Origin: Zoroaster sp. YZ-2022
Lineage: Eukaryota; Echinodermata; Asteroidea; Forcipulatida; Zoroasteridae
Reading direction: 5' to 3'
Length of the DNA stretch: 64,000 nucleotides
Assembly (NCBI GenBank): GCA_029582265.1
Contig: CM055817.1
Coordinates: 54,091,374-54,155,373, forward strand
Below the pieces are notes generated by a model. That model saw only the letters and a list, made by a program, of their open reading frames with translations, did no database searches and was not told where the DNA came from. The position numbers and the translations under genes are program-made. Of this stretch, positions 36,601 through 39,995 are shown in pieces (positions within the stretch are counted from its first letter, which is position 1; every line of letters begins with the position of its first letter).

Positions 36601-36951
36601 GATTTCCACCTAATTTCAATTTCAATTTCAATTTCAATTGTTTTATGTTGAATTGTCAATCATAAGCAGCACTTATTCTCTTCATGATCCAGGACTCCAA
36701 AGCCAAGAACATGGAACATCACCTCCCCTAAGCAGCGCCCCCAAGGTAAGACGAAGATAAACAGCGCCCCCACCGATGACCCACAATCTCTCCAAGGCGG
36801 CGGTGGGACGAGTTCTCGTGCCGAGAAGAGGAAGACAAGAGCCAGCACGTCGACACTTCACCAGACCGGAGAGGCCGGAGAGGCCAGGGACGGCGAGGGT
36901 CAACTGGGAACCCGGACACGGCGTAGGAGCGCTCGTACTATACGGAAGTGA
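443..36951 (+). CDS. NCAPD3: Condensin-2 complex subunit D3, 3' 30 exons
   Basis: NCAPD3 is the HEAT-repeat subunit of condensin II. With NCAPH2, NCAPG2 and SMC2/SMC4 it compacts chromosomes in the nucleus from early prophase. Thirty exons with compatible phases can be chained here, giving about 1500 codons; the N-terminal exons are outside the window. The translation follows vertebrate NCAPD3 in order: a charged linker rich in K/R then D/E, HEAT blocks containing [39 protein letters not shown] and KWRGSLFF, then a disordered S/T-P-rich tail with RAISTPDQ. That motif corresponds by position to the CDK1 site known as T1415 in the human protein. The gene ends TIRK and TGA. Introns are long and full of repeats. 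Exon 8 carries an in-frame stop, and the exon 28/29 junction is uncertain. Third codon positions are GC-rich compared with the downstream receptor gene. The family assignment is very secure. Confidence 0.95.
826..1030. repeat. Interspersed repeat shared with 54372-54585
   Basis: ATACTATCCTGATTGGGAG, CCTATTCTCCCAATGAGG and GAAACCCTTGGGTGA recur in the same order at 54372-54585. Parts are inverted repeats of each other (CCCAATCAGG). Each copy lies just upstream of an exon acceptor. Confidence 0.55.
1060..1274 (+). CDS. NCAPD3: NCAPD3 exon 2 in window
   Basis: Acceptor TTTATCCACAG, donor GTATGT. It completes the split GCA codon and encodes a basic run ([16 protein letters not shown]), an acidic run ([10 protein letters not shown]) and [18 protein letters not shown]. 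The same basic-then-acidic linker precedes the first HEAT region in vertebrate NCAPD3. The basic part could serve as a nuclear localisation signal (inference). Confidence 0.88.
1375..1690 (-). repeat. Interspersed repeat, GGATCGATTGGAATTCTGCC family
   Basis: Contains the reverse complement of the block seen at 19290-19610 and 49715-49885 (ATTCCAATTGATCCAGCAA, GGACATCGTTTCAT, TCTGAGGCGACGC). No coding potential. Confidence 0.5.
1829..2073. mobile_element. TTAA MITE, family B copy 1
   Basis: TTAA at 1825-1828 and 2074-2077. Ends CCAGTTCGCGTCGG and CCGACGCGAACTGG are inverted. Two more copies are at 33429-33684 and 38774-39031. Confidence 0.7.
2151..2284 (+). CDS. NCAPD3: NCAPD3 exon 3 in window
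   Basis: Acceptor GCCTTCCAG, donor GTGAGT, phase 0 in and phase 2 out. It encodes [19 protein letters not shown] and then a helix-forming stretch, [12 protein letters not shown]. This aligns with '[20 protein letters not shown]' of the vertebrate protein. Confidence 0.87.
2850..2905 (+). repeat. 18-bp tandem repeat, 3 units
   Basis: Units of ACAGTTTTACACCAAGG repeated in tandem in an intron; no visible function. Confidence 0.6.
2955..3261. repeat. Interspersed repeat with GATATCG motifs, copy 1
   Basis: Shares long stretches (CAGCTTTTGGAAGTGAGAAA, AAGCAATCATGCAT) with 23405-23815. A looser relative with clustered GATATCG words is at 48045-48690. Each begins with a GATATC-rich segment. Confidence 0.55.
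3266..3564 (-). mobile_element. TTAA MITE, family A (CCCTCCTACTA) copy 1
   Basis: TTAA at 3262-3265 and 3565-3568. Ends CCCTCCTACTA and TAGTAGGAGGG are inverted. The interior is built from many GTCAAAA / TTTTGAC words in both orientations. Copies are at 31446-31731 and 35407-35716. Confidence 0.7.
3640..3739 (+). CDS. NCAPD3: NCAPD3 exon 4 in window
   Basis: Acceptor AATCCCAG, donor GTAAGT. The reading frame gives [20 protein letters not shown], equivalent to '[20 protein letters not shown]' of vertebrate NCAPD3. This exon is too short to stand out as an ORF and was found by phase chaining. Another AG at 3661-3662 would break the frame. Confidence 0.8.
3963..4081 (+). CDS. NCAPD3: NCAPD3 exon 5 in window
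   Basis: Acceptor TTATTTTTAG, donor GTAAGT, phase 0 in and phase 2 out. It encodes [20 protein letters not shown] and then a segment ending NTVAFI, matching 'VFHQMLSVILMLEVGEG...QAVQFI'. The exon is a HEAT helix pair. It is absent from simple ORF scans because of its short length. Confidence 0.87.
4276..4474 (+). CDS. NCAPD3: NCAPD3 exon 6 in window
   Basis: Acceptor TTCCATCTAG, donor GTAAGA. It encodes [19 protein letters not shown] and [13 protein letters not shown]. These are highly conserved in NCAPD3 ('RILLQHICAKVVDKSEYR', 'FIAWLYKYSRSSK') and were the first residues that identified the gene. Confidence 0.95.
4515..4774 (-). mobile_element. Mariner-like MITE (TA target), diverged copy
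   Basis: Reverse-orientation relative of the element at 39168-39430. Right end CCCTAAATTGTTTTGAGTAG is followed by TA. The left end is diverged. It lies in the intron after NCAPD3 exon 6. Confidence 0.5.
4786..4815 (+). repeat. (AAAT)n microsatellite
   Basis: Simple AAAT repeat just 3' of the mariner-like MITE. Confidence 0.8.
5069..5232 (+). CDS. NCAPD3: NCAPD3 exon 7 in window
   Basis: Acceptor TTTCTTGACAG, donor GTAAGC, phase 2 out. It encodes [18 protein letters not shown] and a segment ending [12 protein letters not shown]. This aligns with 'IPHRVFTLDVVLALLELP...IMFDRCLDKAPT'. Confidence 0.92.
5652..5995 (+). mobile_element. tRNA-derived SINE
   Basis: The head has an A box (GTGGCCGAGCGGTCTAG, about 5660-5676) and a B box (GGGTTCGAATCC, about 5716-5727), as in Leu/Ser-type tRNAs. 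A body with CTCCCCAGGGAGCTGAGA, GCGCTATATAAG and an A/T-rich tail follows. A second tRNA-like head fragment precedes it at 5560-5640. Related copies: 16551-16912, 25241-25790, 46480-46740. Confidence 0.8.
6049..6199 (+). CDS. NCAPD3: NCAPD3 exon 8, with in-frame stop
   Basis: Acceptor TGTTTCAG, donor GTATGC. The phase-correct frame opens well ([14 protein letters not shown], matching 'VRSKALSSFAHCLELT') but meets TGA at 6119-6121. From about 6103 a frame shifted by one base reads as a HEAT helix, [16 protein letters not shown]. The last codons return to the original frame (LVDAVTPQ) and join exon 9 in phase. Either the sequence has single-base errors or this allele is damaged. Confidence 0.7.
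6328..6835. mobile_element. TIR element with CAATG target duplication
   Basis: CAATG at 6323-6327 and 6836-6840 flanks 23-bp inverted ends beginning GGTGCGTTCGAGTAACTT and GGTGCGTTTGAGTAGCTT (21 of 23 match). It splits a local repeat whose halves are at 6269-6327 and 6836-7010. No transposase. Confidence 0.65.
6855..7000 (+). repeat. 48-bp tandem repeat, 3 units
   Basis: TTAGTGAAGCCACTACA recurs at 6863, 6911 and 6959. A related single unit is at about 6270, on the other side of the inserted TIR element. Confidence 0.75.
7063..7225 (+). CDS. NCAPD3: NCAPD3 exon 9 in window
   Basis: Acceptor TTTCCAAG, donor GTAAGT. The frame [20 protein letters not shown] and a segment ending EMSSGSS is fixed by the next exon, whose first two bases complete a Thr codon. 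It corresponds to the poorly conserved insert before '[17 protein letters not shown]' in vertebrates. Confidence 0.75.
7268..10842 (+). repeat. Large minisatellite, ~36 units of 97-99 bp, in NCAPD3 intron
   Basis: TCATTCCACCAGGTTGGGGC starts each unit, with spacing of 97-99 bp (106 in units carrying ACATACATGTAGC). The unit ends with CTTATTATGAGTGCACAT. Variant units recur with a period of exactly 692 bp (8985, 9677, 10369), a seven-unit higher-order repeat. One NCAPD3 intron contains all of it. Short minus-strand ORFs in it are products of the periodicity. Confidence 0.95.
10905..11240 (-). mobile_element. tRNA-headed SINE, different body
   Basis: Read on the minus strand, the head has the B box (GGGTTCGAATCCCGGCCG) and joins GAGCAAGACACTTTACCAT. 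The body is unlike the other SINEs (CCACCTTGGAGTGGCCATT). It directly follows the minisatellite. Confidence 0.65.
11306..11391 (+). CDS. NCAPD3: NCAPD3 exon 10 in window
   Basis: Acceptor CCCTAACAG, donor GTAAGA. It encodes [19 protein letters not shown] followed by VGVRKAALQ, a close match to '[31 protein letters not shown]'. It sits immediately 3' of the large minisatellite and a reversed SINE. Confidence 0.92.
11455..11740 (+). repeat. Interspersed repeat with GAGGTTCAGGGGGC unit, copy 1
   Basis: Shares GAAAGAAGAGAAGTAGCCAC and CCAGGAGGTTCAGGGGGCT with 20860-21105, 34035-34365 and 38195-38705. The copies differ in the number of about 56-bp 3' units (one here, six at 38358-38705). Confidence 0.65.
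11774..11937 (+). CDS. NCAPD3: NCAPD3 exon 11 in window
   Basis: Acceptor TTCCCCAG, donor GTAAGG, phase 2 out. It encodes [20 protein letters not shown], then [10 protein letters not shown]. This aligns with '[28 protein letters not shown]'. Confidence 0.94.
12448..12517 (+). CDS. NCAPD3: NCAPD3 exon 12 in window
   Basis: Acceptor CCCTGTAG, donor GTAAGA. It encodes [20 protein letters not shown], matching '[22 protein letters not shown]'. It is only 70 bp. Confidence 0.9.
12590..14625 (-). mobile_element. SINE-like repeat split by a 1.35-kb insertion
   Basis: An (ATA)n tract and a body fragment (TAGCGCGCACATATCCACC) begin it; GATTCCAGAGTCTCGGAGCC ends it. A 57-bp block (GGACAGTGGTTAGGATCGAT at its centre) occurs at 12805-12861 and 14210-14266 as near-perfect direct copies. 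The AT-rich stretch between has no ORF and includes a 78-bp tandem pair (13182-13338). Either an insertion duplicated the block or the direct repeats are short LTR-like ends. Confidence 0.45.
14637..14995 (+). repeat. 43-bp minisatellite, ~8 units
   Basis: Unit GGATTCAGGTTATGTGTAAG joined to CAAATGGGCCTAGGGAGTTA. It ends CCTAAGGAGTTAGGGTTAA, the end of a TTAA element like the one at 20323-20841. Confidence 0.85.
15227..15345 (+). CDS. NCAPD3: NCAPD3 exon 13 in window
   Basis: Acceptor GTCTTAAAG, donor GTAATT, phase 2 out. It encodes [19 protein letters not shown] and [18 protein letters not shown]. This aligns with the 'LDQLLLQNI...VLAWALLTLLTTESQELSR' region. Confidence 0.88.
15385..15750 (+). 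repeat. CCTATA-rich interspersed repeat, copy 1 (empty site)
   Basis: Full of AACCTATA words. It ends GCACTGGGAGGCCTG, like 38703-39080. Here AAACCTATTTAAAAAACCTG is continuous, giving the pre-insertion state of the MITE at 38774-39031. Confidence 0.6.
16047..16149 (+). CDS. NCAPD3: NCAPD3 exon 14 in window
   Basis: Acceptor TTGCTATAG, donor GTATAC. It encodes [19 protein letters not shown] and a segment ending [11 protein letters not shown], matching '[29 protein letters not shown]'. Confidence 0.92.
16283..17035. mobile_element. Palindromic MITE family C copy 1, with SINE inside
   Basis: Inverted ends around GGCCAAAGTTATGGTACAGC and its complement, with CCAGAAGCCCAGGTTATGTT inside. Other copies: 31847-32103, 34768-35148, 37647-37915. 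A SINE interrupts this one at 16551-16912. Confidence 0.65.
16551..16912 (-). mobile_element. tRNA-derived SINE inside MITE
   Basis: Read in reverse: a (TAA)n tail, the body with CTCCCTGGGGAGTATACAGC, and a tRNA head with B box GGGATTCGAACCC on the plus strand. It is inserted in the middle of the palindromic MITE. Confidence 0.8.
17292..17558 (+). CDS. NCAPD3: NCAPD3 exon 15 in window
   Basis: Acceptor CAACACACAG, donor GTGATT, phase 0 both ends, 89 codons. It contains [26 protein letters not shown] and MLSTLNK, corresponding to 'PAWMLLSKIAG...LGHILCVIGHIAKHL'. Third positions are strongly GC-rich. Confidence 0.92.
17954..18215 (+). CDS. NCAPD3: NCAPD3 exon 16 in window
   Basis: Acceptor GCATTCCAG, donor GTATAA. 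It contains [19 protein letters not shown] and [11 protein letters not shown], which match '[31 protein letters not shown]'. It ends with one base of a Gly codon. Confidence 0.94.
18500..18962. mobile_element. TIR MITE family D (ACAGGGCATGG ends)
   Basis: GGGACTGTACCGTCACGATC near the left end and CATGACGATGCTGTCCC at the right are inverted, with TTTCAGTCA words inside. Related blocks: 22693-22850, 24100-24665, 56610-56725. Confidence 0.5.
19029..19278 (+). CDS. NCAPD3: NCAPD3 exon 17 in window
   Basis: Acceptor CCCAACTAG, donor GTAAAC. A Ser/Gln-rich loop ([14 protein letters not shown]) is followed by [20 protein letters not shown] and [15 protein letters not shown]. The last two match '[20 protein letters not shown]' and 'VRNNVIIVMCDLCIR' of vertebrate NCAPD3 almost residue for residue. 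Confidence 0.96.
19290..19610 (+). repeat. Interspersed repeat, GGATCGATTGGAATTCTGCC family
   Basis: Contains GCCTCAGAGCCACGCGTCAG and GGATCGATTGGAATTCTGCC, which recur in modified form at 1550-1690 (reversed) and 49740-49880. Confidence 0.55.
19885..20070 (+). repeat. Tandem duplication, ~75 bp, spacing ~104 bp
   Basis: GTGTGACAGTGCACAGAAGG and GCTAATGGCTTGGAGTGGCC occur twice, at about 19891/19944 and 19995/20046. Confidence 0.7.
20173..20281 (+). CDS. NCAPD3: NCAPD3 exon 18 in window
   Basis: Acceptor GTATTTTAG, donor GTGAGA. It encodes a segment starting [20 protein letters not shown] and ending [14 protein letters not shown], matching '[35 protein letters not shown]'. Confidence 0.94.
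20323..20841. mobile_element. TTAA element containing a 43-bp minisatellite
   Basis: TTAA at 20319-20322 and 20842-20845. Left end CCCTAACCTTCCC, right end GGGAGTTAGGG. Its 3' half is six units of the 43-bp repeat also found at 14637-14995. The terminal unit supplies the right end. Confidence 0.6.
20860..21105 (+). repeat. Interspersed repeat with GAGGTTCAGGGGGC unit, copy 2
   Basis: Same order of blocks as 11455-11740, with one 56-bp unit. It lies just before the acceptor of NCAPD3 exon 19. Confidence 0.6.
21166..21250 (+). CDS. NCAPD3: NCAPD3 exon 19 in window
   Basis: Acceptor CATGTTTCAG, donor GTAAGA. It encodes [19 protein letters not shown] and then DDVKEIRDF, matching '[28 protein letters not shown]'. 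Confidence 0.95.
21789..21893 (+). CDS. NCAPD3: NCAPD3 exon 20 in window
   Basis: Acceptor TTCTTGCAG, donor GTGAGT. It encodes [20 protein letters not shown] and [11 protein letters not shown], matching '[33 protein letters not shown]'. Confidence 0.95.
21962..23075. mobile_element. TIR element with ~185-bp inverted ends and internal minisatellite
   Basis: The first ~185 bp (CCCTAACCACCCCAAATCC, TCAGCACTGTTGGAAACTGG, GTGCATTTTGAAGATAAGG) are inverted at about 22888-23075. TTAA follows the right end (23076-23079); at the left the matching site reads TGTAA, one base off. A 42-bp minisatellite (22185-22606) and a family D block sit inside. Confidence 0.65.
22185..22606 (+). repeat. 42-bp minisatellite, ~10 units
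   Basis: Unit AAGGTTCCTAGCCAGAATAC plus CTATAGGGGGTTAGGGTTAA. Because 42 is divisible by 3 the array is an open frame, but no start or domain supports translation. Confidence 0.9.
23171..23325 (+). CDS. NCAPD3: NCAPD3 exon 21 in window
   Basis: Acceptor CTGTTCTAG, donor GTAAAA. It encodes [18 protein letters not shown], then [20 protein letters not shown], matching '[42 protein letters not shown]'. Confidence 0.95.
23405..23815. repeat. Interspersed repeat with GATATCG motifs, copy 2
   Basis: Same blocks as 2955-3261, plus a right part with GCGATATATCGTCACGAC that mirrors the left start, suggesting terminal inverted ends. Confidence 0.55.
23998..24087 (+). CDS. NCAPD3: NCAPD3 exon 22 in window
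   Basis: Acceptor CATTTTGTAG, donor GTACAA, 30 codons in phase 0. It encodes [20 protein letters not shown] and DTLDILCCK, matching '[30 protein letters not shown]'. Confidence 0.92.
24100..24665. mobile_element. Family D MITE with nested palindrome
   Basis: The outer parts match 18500-18962 (AACACAGTGACAGAAAATTA, CATGCCCTGTTGATCGTGAC). It is split by a near-perfect palindromic insert at about 24237-24621. Confidence 0.5.
24237..24621. mobile_element. Fold-back element
   Basis: AATTGCCGTGAGCATGTGCA at the left mirrors TGCGCATGCTCGCGGCAATT at the right. ACAACATTACAGAGAA mirrors TTCTCCGTAATGTTGT near the centre. The whole element can form one long hairpin. Confidence 0.7.
24772..24939 (+). 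CDS. NCAPD3: NCAPD3 exon 23 in window
   Basis: Acceptor TGACCATAG, donor GTAAGT, 56 codons. It contains [30 protein letters not shown] and [13 protein letters not shown], matching 'EIKLLAMRSK...[34 protein letters not shown]'. The following 6.4 kb intron holds the large TIR element. Confidence 0.95.
25241..25790 (-). mobile_element. SINE with duplicated tRNA heads
   Basis: Read in reverse, two tRNA-like heads (B-box regions at about 25525 and 25705) are in tandem before one body and a (TAA)n tail. Flanking TACTTTTCAA copies (25229-25238 and about 25790-25800) look like the target duplication. Confidence 0.7.
27427..27990 (+). pseudogene. LINE endonuclease part, frame broken
   Basis: The APE-type endonuclease runs from [13 protein letters not shown] to about 27880. 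There the frame slips and the catalytic GDFNAKIG continues at 27885 in another frame. The region before 27427 is basic ([15 protein letters not shown]) and may be the start of the same polyprotein. Confidence 0.8.
28045..30093 (+). pseudogene. LINE reverse transcriptase part
   Basis: An open stretch of about 680 codons: the rest of the endonuclease ([20 protein letters not shown]), a long charged linker, and all RT motifs including [10 protein letters not shown] (about 29551-29580). The frame closes at 30091-30093 (TGA) where a one-base shift separates it from [11 protein letters not shown] (about 30095-30310). Confidence 0.88.
30735..31263. mobile_element. Fold-back element with ~145-bp near-identical inverted ends
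   Basis: The left arm 30769-30913 (starts ATCGTTTCGGTTTGCGGTAA) is repeated inverted at 31121-31264 with only a few differences. TAATAATTTTGTA occurs directly at 30722-30734 and 31264-31276, flanking the structure. It lies 80 bp before NCAPD3 exon 24. Confidence 0.7.
31342..31426 (+). CDS. NCAPD3: NCAPD3 exon 24 in window
   Basis: Acceptor TTGTACACAG, donor GTCAGA (weak but the only one in phase). It encodes [20 protein letters not shown] and DYRNEVK, matching '[28 protein letters not shown]'. A TTAA-flanked MITE starts 20 bp after the exon. Confidence 0.88.
31446..31731 (+). mobile_element. TTAA MITE, family A copy 2
   Basis: TTAA at 31442-31445 and 31732-31735. The right end AGTTGGAGGG is intact and the left diverged. 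It starts 20 bp after exon 24. Confidence 0.65.
31847..32103. mobile_element. Palindromic MITE family C copy 2
   Basis: GGCCAAAGTCATGGTACAGC at the left mirrors GCTGTACCATGACTTTGGCC at the right, with internal AGGCCTGGCCAGGCTTCTCA. It is the cleanest copy. Confidence 0.75.
32208..32374 (+). CDS. NCAPD3: NCAPD3 exon 25 in window
   Basis: Acceptor TTTCATCAG, donor GTAAAC. It encodes [20 protein letters not shown] followed by a Glu/Gln/Ala-rich helix and a Ser-Pro tail, matching '[22 protein letters not shown]'. It marks the end of the HEAT domain. Confidence 0.92.
32564..32745 (+). repeat. 56-bp tandem repeat, ~3 units
   Basis: ATACGACCTTGTTGCACTGA, then CAAAATCCATGTCTGCAACA, three times plus a partial unit. 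Confidence 0.8.
32916..33118 (+). CDS. NCAPD3: NCAPD3 exon 26 in window
   Basis: Acceptor ACCTTGTAG, donor GTAACA. It encodes part of the disordered tail with several S/T-P dipeptides ([26 protein letters not shown]). Conservation is low, but phases and composition fit the S/T-P-rich tail of the protein. Confidence 0.8.
33429..33684. mobile_element. TTAA MITE, family B copy 2
   Basis: TTAA at 33425-33428 and 33685-33688. Ends TCAGTTCGCACCGG and CCGACGCGAACTGG. Confidence 0.65.
33749..33947 (+). CDS. NCAPD3: NCAPD3 exon 27 in window
   Basis: Acceptor TTATTATTAG, donor GTGAGG. It encodes [19 protein letters not shown] and a basic tail, matching 'PMSLSTIAILNSVKKAVES'. A TTAA MITE ends about 60 bp before the acceptor. 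Confidence 0.88.
34035..34365 (+). repeat. Interspersed repeat with GAGGTTCAGGGGGC unit, copy 3
   Basis: Same blocks as 11455-11740, with two 56-bp units, ending 30 bp before the exon 28 acceptor. Confidence 0.65.
34395..34542 (+). CDS. NCAPD3: NCAPD3 exon 28 in window (3' end uncertain)
   Basis: Acceptor CGTCTCAG. It encodes [20 protein letters not shown], matching 'TKRAISTPEKSISDVTFGA'. The Thr at codon 34434-34436 aligns with the CDK1 target known as human T1415. The donor is ambiguous. GTGAAT after 34542 keeps phase with the canonical next acceptor. The stronger GTATGT after 34558 needs the next exon to start at 35195. Confidence 0.85.
34768..35148. mobile_element. Palindromic MITE family C copy 3
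   Basis: GGCCAAAGTCATGGTACAGC left and GGTTGTACCATGACTTTGGC right, with a longer interior that includes AAGACAGCTGAGGTGTCAGT, also present (inverted) at about 16440-16480. Confidence 0.7.
35179..35260 (+). CDS. NCAPD3: NCAPD3 exon 29 in window
   Basis: Acceptor GTCCGTAG (alternative start 35195 after CGGCAAG), donor GTAAGT. It encodes [19 protein letters not shown] then SPDQP, matching 'GNDILCLSLPDKP'. A palindromic MITE ends about 30 bp before the acceptor. Confidence 0.82.
35407..35716 (+). mobile_element. TTAA MITE, family A copy 3
   Basis: TTAA at 35403-35406 and 35717-35720. Ends CCCTCGTACTA and TAGTAGGAGGG. Confidence 0.7.
36280..36600. repeat. Inverted repeat block
   Basis: GGACATCTTCCCCCACCTGC (36282-36301) and its flank recur inverted near 36500-36565 with about 80% likeness. 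The preceding 35985-36341 open stretch has no recognisable domain. Confidence 0.45.
36693..36951 (+). CDS. NCAPD3: NCAPD3 terminal exon
   Basis: Acceptor CATGATCCAG. It encodes [19 protein letters not shown] and a Lys/Arg-rich end ([24 protein letters not shown]) before TGA at 36949-36951. It matches the 'PPQPQQWNVRSPARNKD...RRSLRKTP' end of the vertebrate protein. This basic tail is longer than in human. Confidence 0.92.
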
Positions 36952-37646
36952 TGCCAACATGGTGCCTGGCCAGGAAGGGTATGGGAAAGTTCGTCGCAGT
37001 TTTCACAAAGTGACATTCGTCCACATAGTGGTAAAATTGTGTTGCGAGATATAAGCGATTAAAGTTTTAAAATCGCGGTTTCGATGTCATTTTGATCTCA
37101 AAGATCATTAATTTTTGCTTTGTTAGAAAGCTGAAATCTCAAATGACATGTAACTGTATTCGTTTTGTATAAAGAAGTAACATACTTATAAACCAAACCG
37201 TCACTTCGTGAAAACTGTACACGCTGTTTTCACAAAGTAACCTTTCCTGTGCATATAGGGACACGCATCAACTTTGTGGAACACACGTGTGGTGTGATCG
37301 AATTGTGTCACTTCGAGAAAATTCAAATACATGCAGTAATACATGCGCAAGGCTGCAATCGGTCACTTCGTGAAAACTTAAAACCACAGTCGACTCCAAT
37401 TTTATAAAAACCTAATTACTTTAATTAGAAAACTAGAGAGTTTTGAGGATTAAAACTTGGTGAAATGAAAAGATAACAGTATTTGAAGTCGAAATATTGA
37501 CTAAACTCATTTTCAAAATTTTTTTTTTTTTTTTTTTTTTTAGCAATCCGTCACTTCGTGAAAACTGCAATGAGTTTAATATGCAAACACGGTGGCCGGC
37601 CAGAAGGGTTGAAAACCCCTTGGAATGATTTACTATTGAAAGCAAC

Positions 37647-37915
37647 TTAGGGACAAGGGCCAAAGTCGTAGTACAGCCAAGCCTTTGAGAAGCCCGGCCA
37701 GGCCTAGGCTTTTCCCCTGCCTACTGGCCTATATAATGAGCTCTGCTTGCCTGGGCTAGGCCCTCCAGAAGCCCAGGTTATGTCGATTGGCAGGTACTGT
37801 ATTGTTACAGGATGAGGACTCACAAAAGACAATTAGGAGGCCAGGTAGCCTAGGCCTGGCCAGGCTTCTCAAAGGCTTGGCTGTACCACGACTTTGGCCC
37901 TCATCCCTTGAGTGT
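37647..37915. mobile_element. Palindromic MITE family C copy 4
   Basis: GGCCAAAGTCGTAGTACAGC left, GCTGTACCACGACTTTGGCC right, with the same interior as 31847-32103. Confidence 0.75.
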
Positions 37916-38194
37916 AGCACAAATTAACAAGAATTTAGATGATTGAAAGATGGGCTAAAGTCAGTGCGGTAGAAGCATGTAAATAATCTCTTTAGGAGTT
38001 GTAATAATTGTTGATTCTGAGAAGAACCGGGTGATGAGAAACTCAACATTTCAATCAGCATACTCAGTGGTCGTCCACTGATTCTTCTTGGAACCAACAA
38101 CAGATTGTTACATGGTGCTATCGCAAATCTTACTCTTTTAGTATCAAGTGAATATAATTACGTAATTATTCTAAATACGTGTCTGTCATTTTTT

Positions 38195-38705
38195 CAGGAT
38201 TTTGTATGAAACTCCTTTTGAATTTTTTTGAAAATATTTTTTAAAGAAGAGAAGTAGCCACCAAGGAAAGAAAGAAGTAGCCTGTATTGTGTCCAAACCC
38301 CTAGTTTCATATTTCTGGGGATGTGGAGAATCTGTAAATCCTCCAAAAATTAAACATCCAGGAGGTTCAGGGGGCTTTGTCCTCTAGACCAGAGGGAGAC
38401 CCAGGCCTGCTACCCACAGGAGGTTCAGGGGGCTTTGTCCTCTAGACCAAAGGGAGACCCAGGCCTGCTACCCACAGGAGGTTCAGGGGGCTTTGTCCTC
38501 TAGACCAGAGGGAGACGCAGGCCTGCTACCCACAGGAGGTTCAGGGGCTTTGTCCTCTAGACCAAAGGGAGGCATGAGCCTGCTACCCACAGGAGGTTCA
38601 GGGGGCTTTGTCCTCTAGACCAAAGGGAGACCCAGGCCCGCTACCCACAGGAGGTTCAGGGGGCTTTGTCCTCTAGACCAAAGGGAGACCCAGACCTGCT
38701 ACCCA
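38195..38705 (+). repeat. Interspersed repeat with expanded 56-bp units, copy 4
   Basis: Shared blocks first, then six tandem units with AGGAGGTTCAGGGGGCTTTG and TCTAGACCAAAGGGAGACCC between 38358 and 38705. Confidence 0.75.
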
Positions 38706-39080
38706 TTTAAAAAGCCTATATTTTGGCATTTGGTAAACCTATAATCTATATTTTGCTTTAAAAACCTATTTAACCAGTTCGCGTCGGAGGCCGTGTATAC
38801 ACGCAATTTTTTGGGGGGACAGTGGATCGGAGAGCGTCAAAACACGCCACAGGATTCTCGGGAATATTTGTATAGATTCCCGGTCGACGTGGCAACGAGC
38901 CATAAGCATACGGTGGAAGACGCGGTCTCCCCGGTTACGCTCTGGTGAGCACCATTGGTCGTGTTTGTGCGGTAAAAATAAACCCGCCACGGGGTTCGGA
39001 AAAACTTTTTTATTCCCCGATGCGAACTGGTTAAGAAACCTATATTTGATAGATTAGGCACTGGGAGGCCTGTTTTTTTA
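38703..39080 (+). repeat. CCTATA-rich repeat, copy 2 (filled site)
   Basis: Matches 15660-15750 on both sides of the TTAA MITE inserted at 38774-39031. Confidence 0.65.
38774..39031. mobile_element. TTAA MITE, family B copy 3
   Basis: TTAA at 38770-38773 and 39032-39035. Ends CCAGTTCGCGTCGG and CCGATGCGAACTGG. The empty site is visible at about 15703. Confidence 0.8.
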
Positions 39081-39167
39081 AAATCAGATAAAGAGAGAAA
39101 AGTGCAGAGGGATATTCGAGAATTCACTGGAAGTCTATGTTATTATTGAGGCAACTAGGTTGATATA

Positions 39168-39430
39168 CTACTCAAAACAATTTAGGGAACACCGGATTTT
39201 TAACATCAAATAGGTTTGAAATGTTCCATGAACCGGGATTTTCATTTGCAACCCCCCTCTCTCTTTCAATAGTCATGTCATGAAATGTGTAATCACTACA
39301 TGCATCCTTTATCATCTGTTTTATTGTGCAGTTGTTTCTCGTCAATTCTGTGAAACATTGTGTTTATCTGAAATAAATGATCTTGCTTTAACTGAGATTA
39401 TTCCGGTGTTCCCTAAATTGTTTTGAGTAG
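39168..39430. mobile_element. Mariner-like MITE (TA target)
   Basis: TA flanks perfect inverted ends starting CTACTCAAAACAATTTAGGG at both sides. The interior lacks ORFs. Tc1/mariner elements duplicate TA (family knowledge). A diverged copy is at 4515-4774. Confidence 0.75.
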
Positions 39431-39846
39431 TATATTATGCCCAAATACTCAAAATTGTGAGCACTTATTGTGGTGACAGTTTTATAGGTTATTTTTATGA
39501 TATATTTCTAGAAAACTAGAGTTTTGAAACAGAAGTACCTGTTTACTGTGCCTTTTACCCTTGTCTCTCAGTCTCTGTGAGTTGTTTTCAAATGTTATAA
39601 TAAATAAAACATGTGAATTTGAAGTTTACTCTGTCTAAAAGTATGTTTTTGTTCAAATGTTTCCATTTTTTTCAGAGAATTTAAATTAGTGCTTCAAATT
39701 TAATTATAGATTTCAGGCAAGGGGGTTGGTACGCCCCACCCCCGGCATTTCCCCTCCCAAATATATATATATATATATATTGGCCTCAGACCTGGCCCCA
39801 TAGAGCAATAGATAATTGGCATAAGTGGTCCGCCCACCAACATAGG

Positions 39847-39909
39847 GGCTGGTTAGCAGAGCACTCGTACGGTATTTGAGACGTCATGGGTTCGAGTCCG
39901 GCATCAGAC
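39847..39909 (+). tRNA. Broken tRNA-like copy, inverted partner
   Basis: Same sequence as 39996-40067 in the opposite orientation, lacking about 9 bases of the D arm. The two face each other across CTTTGCTTGCTACC...(TA)n...GGGTAGCGAGCAAAG. Confidence 0.5.
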
Positions 39910-39929
39910 ATTTTTTCTTTGCTTGCTAC

Positions 39930-39931
39930 CT

Positions 39932-39972
<41 letters not shown>
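39930..39972. repeat. (TA)n at centre of inverted tRNA-like pair
   Basis: A pure TA dinucleotide run at the hairpin tip. A shorter one (39761-39780) flanks the left copy. Confidence 0.85.
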
Positions 39973-39973
<1 letters not shown>

Positions 39974-39995
39974 GGGTAGCGAGCAAAGAAAAATT

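Larger units (their letters stand above)
36952..39610 (+). other. Probable NCAPD3 3' UTR, limit unclear
   Basis: There is no coding signal here. Overlapping AATAAA hexamers at 39599-39608 are the first good poly(A) signals I noticed, followed by a T/GT-rich stretch. Most of the interval is repeat-derived, so the UTR may end much earlier. Confidence 0.3.
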
